A DNA stretch of 64,000 nt from Gemmatales bacterium (GTDB lineage Bacteria; Planctomycetota; Planctomycetia; Gemmatales; HRBIN36), in NCBI GenBank assembly GCA_025060195.1, contig JANXCQ010000009.1, positions 22,142 through 86,141 of the forward strand, given 5' to 3'. Of the stretch, positions 27,437 to 35,398 are shown one piece after another (the stretch's first letter is position 1; each line of letters opens with the position of its first letter). The translations under genes were made by a program, and so were the position numbers. The notes under the pieces are model-generated. The model was not told the DNA's origin and made no database searches. It saw only the letters and a program-made list of their open reading frames with translations.

Positions 27437-28596
27437 CGCACGCCCAGGAGGATTTCCGTCAGCAGTTGGTCGAGGCGCTCGTAAGGAAGTCGGCGGTTGG
27501 TGAGTGCTTCCACATCGAACTGAGCCTGCTTCAGCCGTTGGGCAGCATCCTTACTGTATTTCGTAAACGCACCGACCCATTCGGGGTGCACCCCGTGGAT
27601 TTCGCGGAGCAAATCCTGAACTTCGCGGTCCTCGTTGAAGCGTTGCACTTTCTCCTTGAGGATCAGGTAGTTGCGCATGTTGCGTTCGACGAAGTCCCAA
27701 GGATCAGCCTCGGTGCGATACGGATGGGCGTCGAAACCGATGGTGCGATCGTAATTGTGATCCACCAGCAGTTTCACGAGGAAGAAGGCTTCCTTGAGAT
27801 TTTCGCTGGCAAAAGTCAAGTCCTGATCGTAACGGAGCGGCTTCTGATCGTTGAGGTGCACGTCGAGGAGTTTGCCGGCGTCAAGCGCCTGAGCGAACTC
27901 GTGATAAACGTTGAGCCCAGCCATTTTGATGTGGGCGACTTCGGGATTGGTGCCGACCATTTCGGGATGATCGAGCGTCTGAATGAAAGCTAACACGCTG
28001 CCCACGGTCGGCAAATACAAGTCGCCCCGCGGTTCGTTCGGCTTCGGCTCGATAGAAAACTTGATGTTGTAGCCGTTGTCTAGCACGTACTCACACAAAA
28101 AGTTCACGGCATCGCGGAAATAGCCGTTGGCCGTGATCGGGTCTTTGCTGGCGTCCACTTCGGTACCTTCACGCCCGCCCCAGAAGACATAGACTTCAGC
28201 GCCGACCTCATGGCCCACGTCCAAACACTGCATCACCTTCTGCGTAGCAAAAGCACGAATCGCGGGATCCGTGCTAGTAAACGCACCGTCCTTGAAGATC
28301 GGATGGTAGAACAGGTTAGTGGTGATGACCGTAGCTTTGATACCCAGGTCGTCCATGAGCTTACGCAGTTCTCGGATACAACGGTCACGTTCTGCAGCAG
28401 AGGCCCCAAAGGGGATGATGTCGTTATCGTGAAACTCAAAGGCATAGACATTGCGTTTCGCCAAGCCCTCGAGGCATTCCCGGACACTTCGTTCAGGACG
28501 GGTTACATCGCCAAAGGGATCGCGGCCACGGTTCTGGATGCACCAGATGCCGAAGGCAAATTTGTCGGTCTTCTTAGGGGTGTATTTGTCGCTCAT
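27433..28596 (-). CDS. xylA: Xylose isomerase, class I
   Basis: Interconverts D-xylose and D-xylulose (and glucose/fructose) with two divalent metals. The 387-residue length and motifs fit the shorter, Streptomyces/Thermus-like class: FEFHDNDIIPFG with the catalytic His, VFWGGREGTEVDASKD, SIEPKPNEPRGD (metal ligands), LDVHLNDQKPLRYDQD, and IGFDAHPYRTEADPWDFVERNM. Cytoplasmic. No xylulokinase or transporter is nearby. It is coupled to the HisA-like gene by a 4-nt overlap, an unexpected pairing discussed in the findings. Confidence 0.95.
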   Translation of the reverse strand: MSDKYTPKKTDKFAFGIWCIQNRGRDPFGDVTRPERSVRECLEGLAKRNVYAFEFHDNDIIPFGASAAERDRCIRELRKLMDDLGIKATVITTNLFYHPIFKDGAFTSTDPAIRAFATQKVMQCLDVGHEVGAEVYVFWGGREGTEVDASKDPITANGYFRDAVNFLCEYVLDNGYNIKFSIEPKPNEPRGDLYLPTVGSVLAFIQTLDHPEMVGTNPEVAHIKMAGLNVYHEFAQALDAGKLLDVHLNDQKPLRYDQDLTFASENLKEAFFLVKLLVDHNYDRTIGFDAHPYRTEADPWDFVERNMRNYLILKEKVQRFNEDREVQDLLREIHGVHPEWVGAFTKYSKDAAQRLKQAQFDVEALTNRRLPYERLDQLLTEILLGVR

Positions 28597-28636
28597 GGGT
28601 GCGTCTCCGCTGGCAAGAAACCGTGGAGGTTCCGAA

Positions 28637-29710
28637 TCAGGAAGTAGTGGCAGTCAGCGGCGGCGCGACCGCTGGTTTTTGAGCGGCGGCCGCCTGCTGT
28701 CGGCGATACCAAGCCACCGCCTCCCGCAGCCCCTTTTCCAGAGCCGACTCCGGTTGGTAGCCCAATTCACGCCGCGCTTTTTCGATGGAAAAATCGAGAT
28801 GGAGTCCCAGGAACTTAACCCGCGCTCGAGTCAAACGCGGCGGCTCAGGACTGCCACGCCAACGAGCCCACGCCTCCATGGCGTAAGCCACAAGCCACGC
28901 TAACCAGCGGGGCACACGGCGCGACGGCGGCGGCAACTCAGCCACACGCGCCAGGGTTTCAAAGAAACGACGTTTACTCACATATTCGCCGTCGGTCAGG
29001 TTGTACACTTGCCCGATGGCCTGAGGCACTTCCGCGGCCAACAAAATCGCTTGCACCAAGTTACCGACGTAAATCGTATTCATCGCCTGCTCACCGCTCC
29101 CCAGGTAACGCACCTCTCCCTTAGCCAACGCCTCGAGCAATCGCGGCAAAACAGTGCGATCACGTGCCCCATACACAAAACCGGGACGCAAAATTACGAT
29201 CGGCACCGCGTATTGTTCCAGATATTGCCACGCTAAACGTTCGGCTTCAACCTTCGTTTGCGTATAGCCGTCAATGTGCCGTTCCGGCAACGGTTCGCTT
29301 TCATCGGTACCGTAATGATCACGAGCCGCATAGACGCCCAAACTACTTATATGAATGAAACGACGAATGGGCTGACGTCGCGCCGCTTCGAGCAACTGGC
29401 GCAAGCCTTCTACATTGACGCGACGGTAGTCGTCTACAGGCCCCCAATCCCCAACACGCGCCGCACAGTGCACGATCAGCTGCACGTCCCTGCACGCCTG
29501 CTCCAATGCGGCAACGTCGCACAGATCGCCGCGGACGATTTCCACTCCCCGCGCTTCCAGGGCCGAAACGTCGCTCGCTGGCCGCGCCAATGCCACCACA
29601 GCCTGATTCCGTTGCACCAGCGCCTCGACGACATGGCTGCCAATGAAGCCCGTCGCGCCTGTAACCAGCCACTTTTCCCGATGGTTCGCGGTTTCGTGAA
29701 GCATGCACAT
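28637..29710 (-). CDS. NAD(P)-dependent epimerase/dehydratase (extended SDR)
   Basis: A 357-residue extended short-chain dehydrogenase. The Rossmann motif is TGATGFIGSH (~residues 17-26), followed by a HCAARVGDWG segment, an SSLGVY catalytic Ser region and the active-site YTQTK (Tyr-x3-Lys). The order and the later TRARVKFLGLHLDFSIEKARRELGY segment resemble the 3-beta-hydroxysteroid dehydrogenase-like/ NAD-dependent epimerase group. Substrate unknown: nucleotide sugar, sterol-like lipid or isoprenoid are all possible. It lies 40 nt upstream of xylA on the same strand. The first two Met codons (29710 and 29704) both lack a clear ribosome site, so the start is uncertain by two residues. Confidence 0.85.
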   Translation of the reverse strand: MCMLHETANHREKWLVTGATGFIGSHVVEALVQRNQAVVALARPASDVSALEARGVEIVRGDLCDVAALEQACRDVQLIVHCAARVGDWGPVDDYRRVNVEGLRQLLEAARRQPIRRFIHISSLGVYAARDHYGTDESEPLPERHIDGYTQTKVEAERLAWQYLEQYAVPIVILRPGFVYGARDRTVLPRLLEALAKGEVRYLGSGEQAMNTIYVGNLVQAILLAAEVPQAIGQVYNLTDGEYVSKRRFFETLARVAELPPPSRRVPRWLAWLVAYAMEAWARWRGSPEPPRLTRARVKFLGLHLDFSIEKARRELGYQPESALEKGLREAVAWYRRQQAAAAQKPAVAPPLTATTS

Positions 29711-29823
29711 ATCATAGCAGGCGGAACCGATTCAGGCACGCCGGGGATTGTCTTGACCGAGAACATACTCCGAAGTTATAGCAGCCTGCATTGCGGCAGC
29801 AGATCGAGTTAACAAAGGCATGG

Positions 29824-30765
29824 ATGATGCCCATGATCGCACGTTATGAGGCCCTGGCGCGACGAGAAAGCTTAACAACGCCGATCGCGCTGCCGACCTG
29901 GTACGACGTACCCTGCCCCGTTTGTGGCAACGACCAAGCCGATATTGTCTTACAGGCACCGAGTTGGCACGAATCGGAACCACGCCTCTACGCCGTCGTG
30001 CAATGTCGAGCCTGTGCCACGTGGTACACGAATCCATTGCCACAGAACCACGGCCAATCGCCCGAAATCACCATTGCAGGGAAGCCAGACCCGTTCCATG
30101 CCCAGCTCGCTTACACCTTGCCACGACCTCCTGCAGCCGGCAACTGGTTACTACACTTCGGTCCGTTAAATACAGCCTGGCTGACCCAAATGCGCCAACG
30201 CGGCTGGCAAGTCGTGGCCTGGAGGGAACGATCGTCAGAAATACCATCGGCCTGGTACGCTCACGGAGGCCTAGCTGTGTTCGGCGCGCTGGATGAGTTG
30301 GCCCCAAGTTGCCGCCACCAGATCGCCGCGATCACGGCCTACGATTGGTTCGAGCGCCAGGAGCTACTCCGGCAGATTCTCGAGCATTGGCATACATTAC
30401 TGCATCCTAACGGTTGGCTCCTGCTCGCCGTGCCGAACCTCGACAGCGCCGGTTTCCTCACGTTCGGCAGCCTGTGGCGTGGGTTGGATTTGCCGCATCG
30501 CCGCGTCCACTTTCGCGCAGGTACTCTGAGCCAATTCTTAGTGCAGACGGGTTGGCACATACGCCGAATCCGCACCTTAGCCTGTGCCCCATGGCTACGC
30601 CAATCCGCCCAGCGTACCTGGCAGGAGTGCGCTCCGCATCGACGGAACTGGAATCGCCTTCGGTTATGGTGGCGCACCAGTTGGCTCAATCAGGCCTGGC
30701 TTACCAGCACCAGTCCGTGGTTCGGTCAAGGCGACTGGCTTATCGTCCTCGCGCAGCCTCACTAG
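29824..30765 (+). CDS. Methyltransferase-like protein with N-terminal zinc ribbon
   Basis: About 313 residues. Near the N-terminus a CPVCG ... CRAC pair of cysteine knuckles (four Cys) should bind zinc, as in many C-methyltransferases of the SAM family. The central part has WLLHFGPLNTAWLTQM and a HTLLHPNGWLLLAVPNLDS segment that match the post-motif region of class I methyltransferases, but the usual acidic-glycine-rich SAM motif (D/E-x-G-x-G) is missing: HFGPLNTA stands there. So it may be an inactive or diverged member. The ATG at 29824 follows AAAGG; an upstream TTG at 29791 is less likely. Overlaps the bpt stop by 4 nt on the opposite strand. Confidence 0.65.
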   Translation: MMPMIARYEALARRESLTTPIALPTWYDVPCPVCGNDQADIVLQAPSWHESEPRLYAVVQCRACATWYTNPLPQNHGQSPEITIAGKPDPFHAQLAYTLPRPPAAGNWLLHFGPLNTAWLTQMRQRGWQVVAWRERSSEIPSAWYAHGGLAVFGALDELAPSCRHQIAAITAYDWFERQELLRQILEHWHTLLHPNGWLLLAVPNLDSAGFLTFGSLWRGLDLPHRRVHFRAGTLSQFLVQTGWHIRRIRTLACAPWLRQSAQRTWQECAPHRRNWNRLRLWWRTSWLNQAWLTSTSPWFGQGDWLIVLAQPH

Positions 30766-31475
30766 GAGCACTCCTCGAGCCGCTCCCAATAACCCCCCGG
30801 GCGACGCACCTCGCAAGGCCGAAAATTCGCCTTGTATTCCAGCGACCGGCAACCCCGCACATAAAAACCGAGATAAACATATTGCATGCCGCGTCGTCGC
30901 GCCTCCTCGATCAAACTCAGGATGTTCCAAGTTCCCAGGGAATATCGGCGATAATCCGGGTCGTAAAAGAAGTAAATGGCCGATAGACCATGCGGCACCA
31001 CGTCCACGTAACCCACGCCCACGAGCCGACCATCGCGGTAATACTGCCACTCTTCCGTGGGCAGCGGATTATCCACAAAGGAAGCGATGTAAGCAAATCG
31101 GCTATATCCCTCGGCCTCAGGCCAACCCTTATGCTCCGCCTGGAAAGCATGAAAGCGCTGGTAGAGTTCCCATTTCTCCCGGGAAAAACTCGGCAGGGTG
31201 ATTCTGCGTTCAGTCAGTCCCTGATTGGCCTTGGCGCAACGCCGTTGGCTCCGATTGGGCCGAAATTCCTCGACCAGCACCCGCAGCGACTGGCAGGCAA
31301 AACACTTTGGACAGCGATTGCGAAACAACGAGTGGCCAAAACGCCGCCAGCCCTCCTCCAAACGACGCTGGTACTCCGCAGGCGTCAGGCGGCTCACCAA
31401 CTCATATTCGAGACGCCAAGTCTGCTCCGGCAAATAACTGCATGGTTCCAGCGGACCGTAATAGCGCGTCGTCAT
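30762..31475 (-). CDS. bpt: Aspartate/glutamate leucyltransferase (Bpt/Ate1 family)
   Basis: Transfers leucine from Leu-tRNA to the N-terminus of proteins that begin with Asp or Glu, marking them for ClpS-ClpAP under the N-degron rule. About 237 residues. The N-terminal domain has the cysteine cluster PCSYL and RCPKCFACQSLR; the GNAT-like C-terminal domain includes GVGYVDVVPHGLSAIYFFYDPDYRRYSLGT and a closing YVYLGFYVRGCRSLEYKANF, all typical of the family. I chose the ATG at 31475 because a CGGAG site lies 6 nt upstream; a GTG two codons earlier is possible. Substrate preference (Leu versus Arg) is assigned by resemblance to bacterial Bpt. Confidence 0.9.
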   Translation of the reverse strand: MTTRYYGPLEPCSYLPEQTWRLEYELVSRLTPAEYQRRLEEGWRRFGHSLFRNRCPKCFACQSLRVLVEEFRPNRSQRRCAKANQGLTERRITLPSFSREKWELYQRFHAFQAEHKGWPEAEGYSRFAYIASFVDNPLPTEEWQYYRDGRLVGVGYVDVVPHGLSAIYFFYDPDYRRYSLGTWNILSLIEEARRRGMQYVYLGFYVRGCRSLEYKANFRPCEVRRPGGYWERLEECS

Positions 31476-31576
31476 GGACACTCCGAACGCAGCTCGCCCC
31501 CGGCCACAGCATCGTTTAGAGCATTATAAAACGTGCGCTGACCCTGCCGCCAACTAAACACGCCCGCCGCCACCGT

Positions 31577-31670
31577 GAAAAAGGACCGCTACGCCCGGAA
31601 CCAACCACGGCCCCCCTGGCCCCACTCCCAGGCCTGGTAAGAGGAACGCGAAAAGTGACCACTACGCCCG
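31577..31670. repeat. Two-copy direct repeat, 73-bp spacing
   Basis: GAAAA-(a/g)-(g/t)-GACC-(g/a)-CTACGCCCG occurs at 31577-31597 and again at 31650-31670, starts 73 bp apart, with 18 of 21 positions alike. Noncoding. Confidence 0.6.
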
Positions 31671-31975
31671 CTGCTCACCACGAAGCACGCAAATAGTCAA
31701 ACCGACGAAATGAGCTCATGGGCATCTTCGATGACTCATATCCACGTTGGAGCGGTATGGGCCCCAAATGTCGAGAGAATGTTCCTAACCGATTGGCGGA
31801 GTGGACTATTGAGCATCAACCATGTCCAGGGAGATGGTATCTTAGGCCGACGCAGAGTGATAGCGGTGCAGCCAGTTTGTTGGGGGCCTATTTCACTAAG
31901 GCTTACGTCCATCGGCCAGGTATCGCAGATAAGTGACAGGCAGTTGAAGGCGGCGGATTAGCCATGTCTGTGGGA

Positions 31976-32086
31976 GTGTGACTAAGTGAAGTAACGACTA
32001 ATACTCGTCGGTCATCCCGCTGAGGTAAGTACCCTTAGAGTTCGGGCAGGTGTGACTACGGGAATTAGTGATTAGTACTCGTCGGG
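31976..32086. repeat. Two-copy degenerate direct repeat, 74-bp spacing
   Basis: GTGTGACTA starts at 31976 and 32050, and the following ACTCGTCGG starts at 32003 and 32077; both pairs are 74 bp apart with similar sequence between. Noncoding. Confidence 0.62.
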
Positions 32087-32316
32087 ACGGTATGCGAGAT
32101 AAACATCGAAAGTTCATTCTGAACCGAATGGCCGTGTGGCTGATGTAGAATTACTCTTGTCCAAGCAGGGCGCATCTTACGCCAATCCAGAGCGATGGTT
32201 GTGCACCGATTTATTGAGGTGTTTGTCTAATTGTTCATGCCATAAATCGGGGCAGTGTCATAGGCAAATATAGAGATATTACAGCAAGCTGATGTGTTAG
32301 GGCGTATATTGCGTGA

Positions 32317-33408
32317 TTAATCATTTGAATCGGGGTCGGGGCGGTGTAGGCCGTACTCGGTCATTTTCTTATATAGCGTGTTGCGGTTGATGCCGAGTCG
32401 GGCGGCGGCTTTGATTTGGGTGTAGTGACATTCGCGGAGTACCTGGTGGATTAGTTCGCGTTCCAGACCGCCGACGAGCCAGTCATAGAGCTTGCCGGAG
32501 CTTGCTTCGTGCTCGCGTAACCCTGCCTCTACCAGCCGCGTGATTAGTTCGCTTACGGATTCGCGATGGTTCCGTGGACGGCGGAGGCGATATGGCGTGT
32601 GTAATTGCTCGCGAATCATTTCGGCGGTGATTTGGTCGCCCTGGCAGAGCACCACTGCGCGCTCGATGTCGTTTTCCAGTTCGCGGACATTGCCGGGCCA
32701 ATCGTGCTGCATGAGCAATTCCAGCGCCTCCGGCTCGAACCCGCGGATTTCTTTCTGGTTCTCCTGGCAGTAACGTCGAAGGAAAAACTCGGCCAGGGCG
32801 GGGATGTCGTCCTTACGTTCTCGCAGGGGCGGCAGGTAAATCGGCACGACGTTGAGGCGGTAATATAAATCGTCGCGGAAGCGGCCTGCTTCGACTTCTG
32901 CTTCCAATTGGACGTTGGTGGCGGCGATTACTCGGGTGTCCACGCGAATGGTGCGACTGTCGCCGACGCGTTCGAATTCCTGGTCCTGCAACACGCGGAG
33001 CAGTTTGACCTGTAACTTCGGACTCATGCTGGAGATTTCGTCGAGGAAGATGGTGCCGGTGTGCGCAGCTTCGAAGCGGCCGGTTTTGTTGTCCACGGCT
33101 CCAGTAAACGCGCCTTTGACGTGGCCGAACAGTTCGCTTTCCAGCAGCGTTTCCGTGAGGGCGCCGCAATTGACGCGGATATAGGGACCGTCGGCGCGGG
33201 GGCTGAGTTGGTGAATCGCTTTAGCGATCAGCTCTTTGCCTGTGCCGGTTTCGCCCACGATGAGGACGGTGGCTTTGGTCGGTGCGACCAGTCGTACCAG
33301 GCGATAGACTTGCCGCATCGCGGGGCTGGTGCCGACGATGTCCGGCAGCGGCGCATCCAGAGGTTCGCTCATCCGCGGTTTTGACCAGGTCATCAACGGG
33401 GCACCCAT
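32317..33408 (-). CDS. Sigma-54-dependent transcriptional activator (AAA+, Fis-type HTH)
   Basis: A 363-residue enhancer-binding protein that remodels sigma-54 RNA polymerase with ATP. Residues ~25-255 are the AAA+ domain: Walker A GETGTGKE, the sigma-54 contact loop GAFTGA, Walker B TIFLDEIS, sensor [14 protein letters not shown] with the arginine fingers, and [15 protein letters not shown]. The C-terminus holds a Fis-like helix-turn-helix ([21 protein letters not shown]). No response-regulator, GAF or PAS domain precedes, so its input is not evident; a partner protein may control it. Start uncertain (Met1, Met6 or Met13). Its targets cannot be told from this window. Confidence 0.92.
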   Translation of the reverse strand: MGAPLMTWSKPRMSEPLDAPLPDIVGTSPAMRQVYRLVRLVAPTKATVLIVGETGTGKELIAKAIHQLSPRADGPYIRVNCGALTETLLESELFGHVKGAFTGAVDNKTGRFEAAHTGTIFLDEISSMSPKLQVKLLRVLQDQEFERVGDSRTIRVDTRVIAATNVQLEAEVEAGRFRDDLYYRLNVVPIYLPPLRERKDDIPALAEFFLRRYCQENQKEIRGFEPEALELLMQHDWPGNVRELENDIERAVVLCQGDQITAEMIREQLHTPYRLRRPRNHRESVSELITRLVEAGLREHEASSGKLYDWLVGGLERELIHQVLRECHYTQIKAAARLGINRNTLYKKMTEYGLHRPDPDSND

Positions 33409-33595
33409 CTTCGAGCGGCACTGTGTGGCGAAGCGGTTTGTGCTCGGCGCTGCGTCGGTGGTGAAGGGCTGTCTTATTTTTTACTTGCCCATTGTATCAT
33501 AATCCTGAATCCTGACGGGCGTCGTGGAAGCGTATCGTCTTAGCTGTCTCCGATGCGCGCTAGCGAGGCGCTTTGGATACGGGAGGAACCGAGCG

Positions 33596-34876
33596 GTGTC
33601 GGCGGGCGTGTGGGATAAGGTGTATATTGTTGGTGTCGGTGCGGATGGTTGGGCCGGGCTGACGGCCCATGCCCGACGTTTGCTCGAAGAAGCGGAAGTG
33701 ATCCTCGCCTCGGATAACGTCTTGCCCTTATTACCACGGTTGTCGGCTGAGACGATAACGGTAGGCAACGATTTGGTCCGGCTCGTTCAACTGGTGCAAC
33801 AGCATGAGTCGCGGAGGACTGTGGTGCTGACTAGTGGGGATCCGTTGTTTTATGGTGTGGCTAAGTATTTGTGCGACCGCTTGGGTAAGGAGCGGTTTGA
33901 GATTGTGCCTCACGTCAGCACCATGCAATTAGCCTTTGCACGGATCAAGGAAAGCTGGGAGGACGCTTATCTGACCAATTTGGCAACGCATCCGTTGGAA
34001 GAGGTGCTCGAGCGCATCCGCACTGCCGAGACCGTGGGCCTTTTCACCACGGAGCAGTGTAATCCGTCGGTGGTGGCACGGGCGCTGTTGGAGCGGGGCA
34101 TGGATTATTTCACGGCCGCGGTGTGTGAAAATTTGGGTATGCCAAACGAACGCGTTACTCAGGGCGAGCTTCACGAAATTGCTGAGATGGAGTTTGCTCC
34201 GCTTAATGTGCTTATTCTCAAACGTAAGCCCCATCCTGTGCCGGCGCCACATCGGGTTGCAGGGTTTCGTCGTTTCGGCAATCCCGAATCGGCCTTTGCA
34301 CAAAGCCAACTGAAGACGTCGCTGATCACCAAGGCGGAGGTGCGGGCTATCGCCCTGGCTTTGTTGGATCTTCAGCCGACCAGCACGGTCTGGGACATCG
34401 GGGCCGGTTCGGGCTCGGTCGCCATCGAAGCGGCGCAGTTGGCTGAGCATGGGCTTGTCTTCGCCATCGAACAAGACGCGGCCGATTACCATCTCATCCT
34501 GGCCAATTGTGAGCGTTTCGGTGTGCGGAATGTGCGGGCCATTCACGGTACGGCTCCTGCTATCTTTCGCGAGTTGCCTCGACCCGATGCGATATTCGTG
34601 GGCGGCACGGGGAAAGAAGTAAGCCGACTTCTTGAAGCTGCTTGGGAGGCATTATTGCCGGGGGGTCGGTTGGTCATCAACGTGGCCACGCTGGATACCT
34701 TGACGCGCATGTATGAGACGCTCCGCCGCTTTGGCCCGCCCGTTGAGGTGATGCTTATTCAGATCGCCAAAGGCGTTCAGCAGTTCGACTCCTTGCGCTT
34801 CGATGCCGAGAATCCGACGTTTTTGCTCTATATCTCCAAACCCCGCACCACGCCGCCGATTGAGGTGGTCATTTAA
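33596..34876 (+). CDS. cobL: Precorrin-6Y C5,15-methyltransferase (decarboxylating), CbiE-CbiT fusion
   Basis: Methylates C5 and C15 of the corrin ring and decarboxylates the C12 side chain in cobalamin synthesis. The 426 residues join CbiE (residues ~5-210; YIVGVGADGWAGLT, VLTSGDPLFYGVAKYL, LATHP) and CbiT (residues ~235-415; SAM motif VWDIGAGSGSVAIEAA, and PDAIFVGGTGKEV). The frame is open from 33524, but the GTG at 33596 follows a GGGAGGA site and gives the correct CbiE start. No other corrin gene lies nearby and I see no cobalamin riboswitch upstream. It stands divergent from the sigma-54 activator. Confidence 0.93.
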   Translation: MSAGVWDKVYIVGVGADGWAGLTAHARRLLEEAEVILASDNVLPLLPRLSAETITVGNDLVRLVQLVQQHESRRTVVLTSGDPLFYGVAKYLCDRLGKERFEIVPHVSTMQLAFARIKESWEDAYLTNLATHPLEEVLERIRTAETVGLFTTEQCNPSVVARALLERGMDYFTAAVCENLGMPNERVTQGELHEIAEMEFAPLNVLILKRKPHPVPAPHRVAGFRRFGNPESAFAQSQLKTSLITKAEVRAIALALLDLQPTSTVWDIGAGSGSVAIEAAQLAEHGLVFAIEQDAADYHLILANCERFGVRNVRAIHGTAPAIFRELPRPDAIFVGGTGKEVSRLLEAAWEALLPGGRLVINVATLDTLTRMYETLRRFGPPVEVMLIQIAKGVQQFDSLRFDAENPTFLLYISKPRTTPPIEVVI

Positions 34877-34975
34877 GGAAGACAAGATCTTCGGCTCAGT
34901 GGCATCACCTCGTCTGCATACAATGCGAAACGACGGCAGCCGACTGCGATTGTCCGGAGCACCTGAGGTCGAGTC

Positions 34976-35374
34976 ATGAAACAGCATTCGCCGCGATTCC
35001 TGCAACTGGTCGCCGAAGCACGGCAACGGATTCGGGAGCTGACCATCGAGCAAGTGTGCGAAAAACTGCGGCGGGGCGACCGTTTTTATCTCATTGACGT
35101 GCGCGAAGAAAGCGAATACGCCCGCGACCATATCCCAGGGGCAATTCATCTCAGCAAAGGTGTCATCGAACGGGATATCGAACGGCTAATTCCTGATTGC
35201 GATGCGGAAATCGTGCTCTATTGCGGGGGCGGTTATCGCTCGGCCCTCGCCGCCGACAACTTGCAGAAAATGGGCTACACGAACGTCTGGTCCATGTGGG
35301 GCGGCTATCGCGGTTGGAAGGAAGCGGGCCTACCGTTAGAGCCAGGCTCAGCTCCGACAGTGCCGCGTAAATAA
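34976..35374 (+). CDS. Rhodanese-domain protein
   Basis: A 132-residue single rhodanese domain (sulfur transferase). An N-terminal helix of ~30 residues precedes the domain. FYLIDVREESEYARDHIPGAIHLSKGVIE is the classic entry segment and the active-site loop is YCGGGYRSALA with the persulfide-carrying Cys (~residue 83). The end GYTNVWSMWGGYRGWKEAGLP is also typical. Cytoplasmic, no signal peptide. Follows cobL by 99 bp on the same strand and could be co-transcribed. Sulfur acceptor unknown. Confidence 0.88.
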   Translation: MKQHSPRFLQLVAEARQRIRELTIEQVCEKLRRGDRFYLIDVREESEYARDHIPGAIHLSKGVIERDIERLIPDCDAEIVLYCGGGYRSALAADNLQKMGYTNVWSMWGGYRGWKEAGLPLEPGSAPTVPRK

Positions 35375-35398
35375 CCCTAGGCCCCGCTGGGCCGCAAT

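Larger units (their letters stand above)
31476..32316. other. Intergenic region with degenerate repeats and a doubtful small ORF
   Basis: About 840 bp. Two separate repeat pairs (73 and 74 bp spacing) are annotated below. A 72-codon frame at 31718-31936 (opening MGIFDDSYPRWSGMG) has protein-like composition but no convincing ribosome site and is not called as a gene. The last 150 bp are A+T-richer. No RNA gene recognised. Confidence 0.5.

Noticed and set aside
27466..27993. Plus-strand ORF of 175 codons inside xylA
   Set aside because: Antisense shadow of a well-supported gene; no independent motif.
31718..31936. 72-codon ORF in the bpt upstream region
   Set aside because: Composition is protein-like but there is no good ribosome site or known family, so it is only mentioned.
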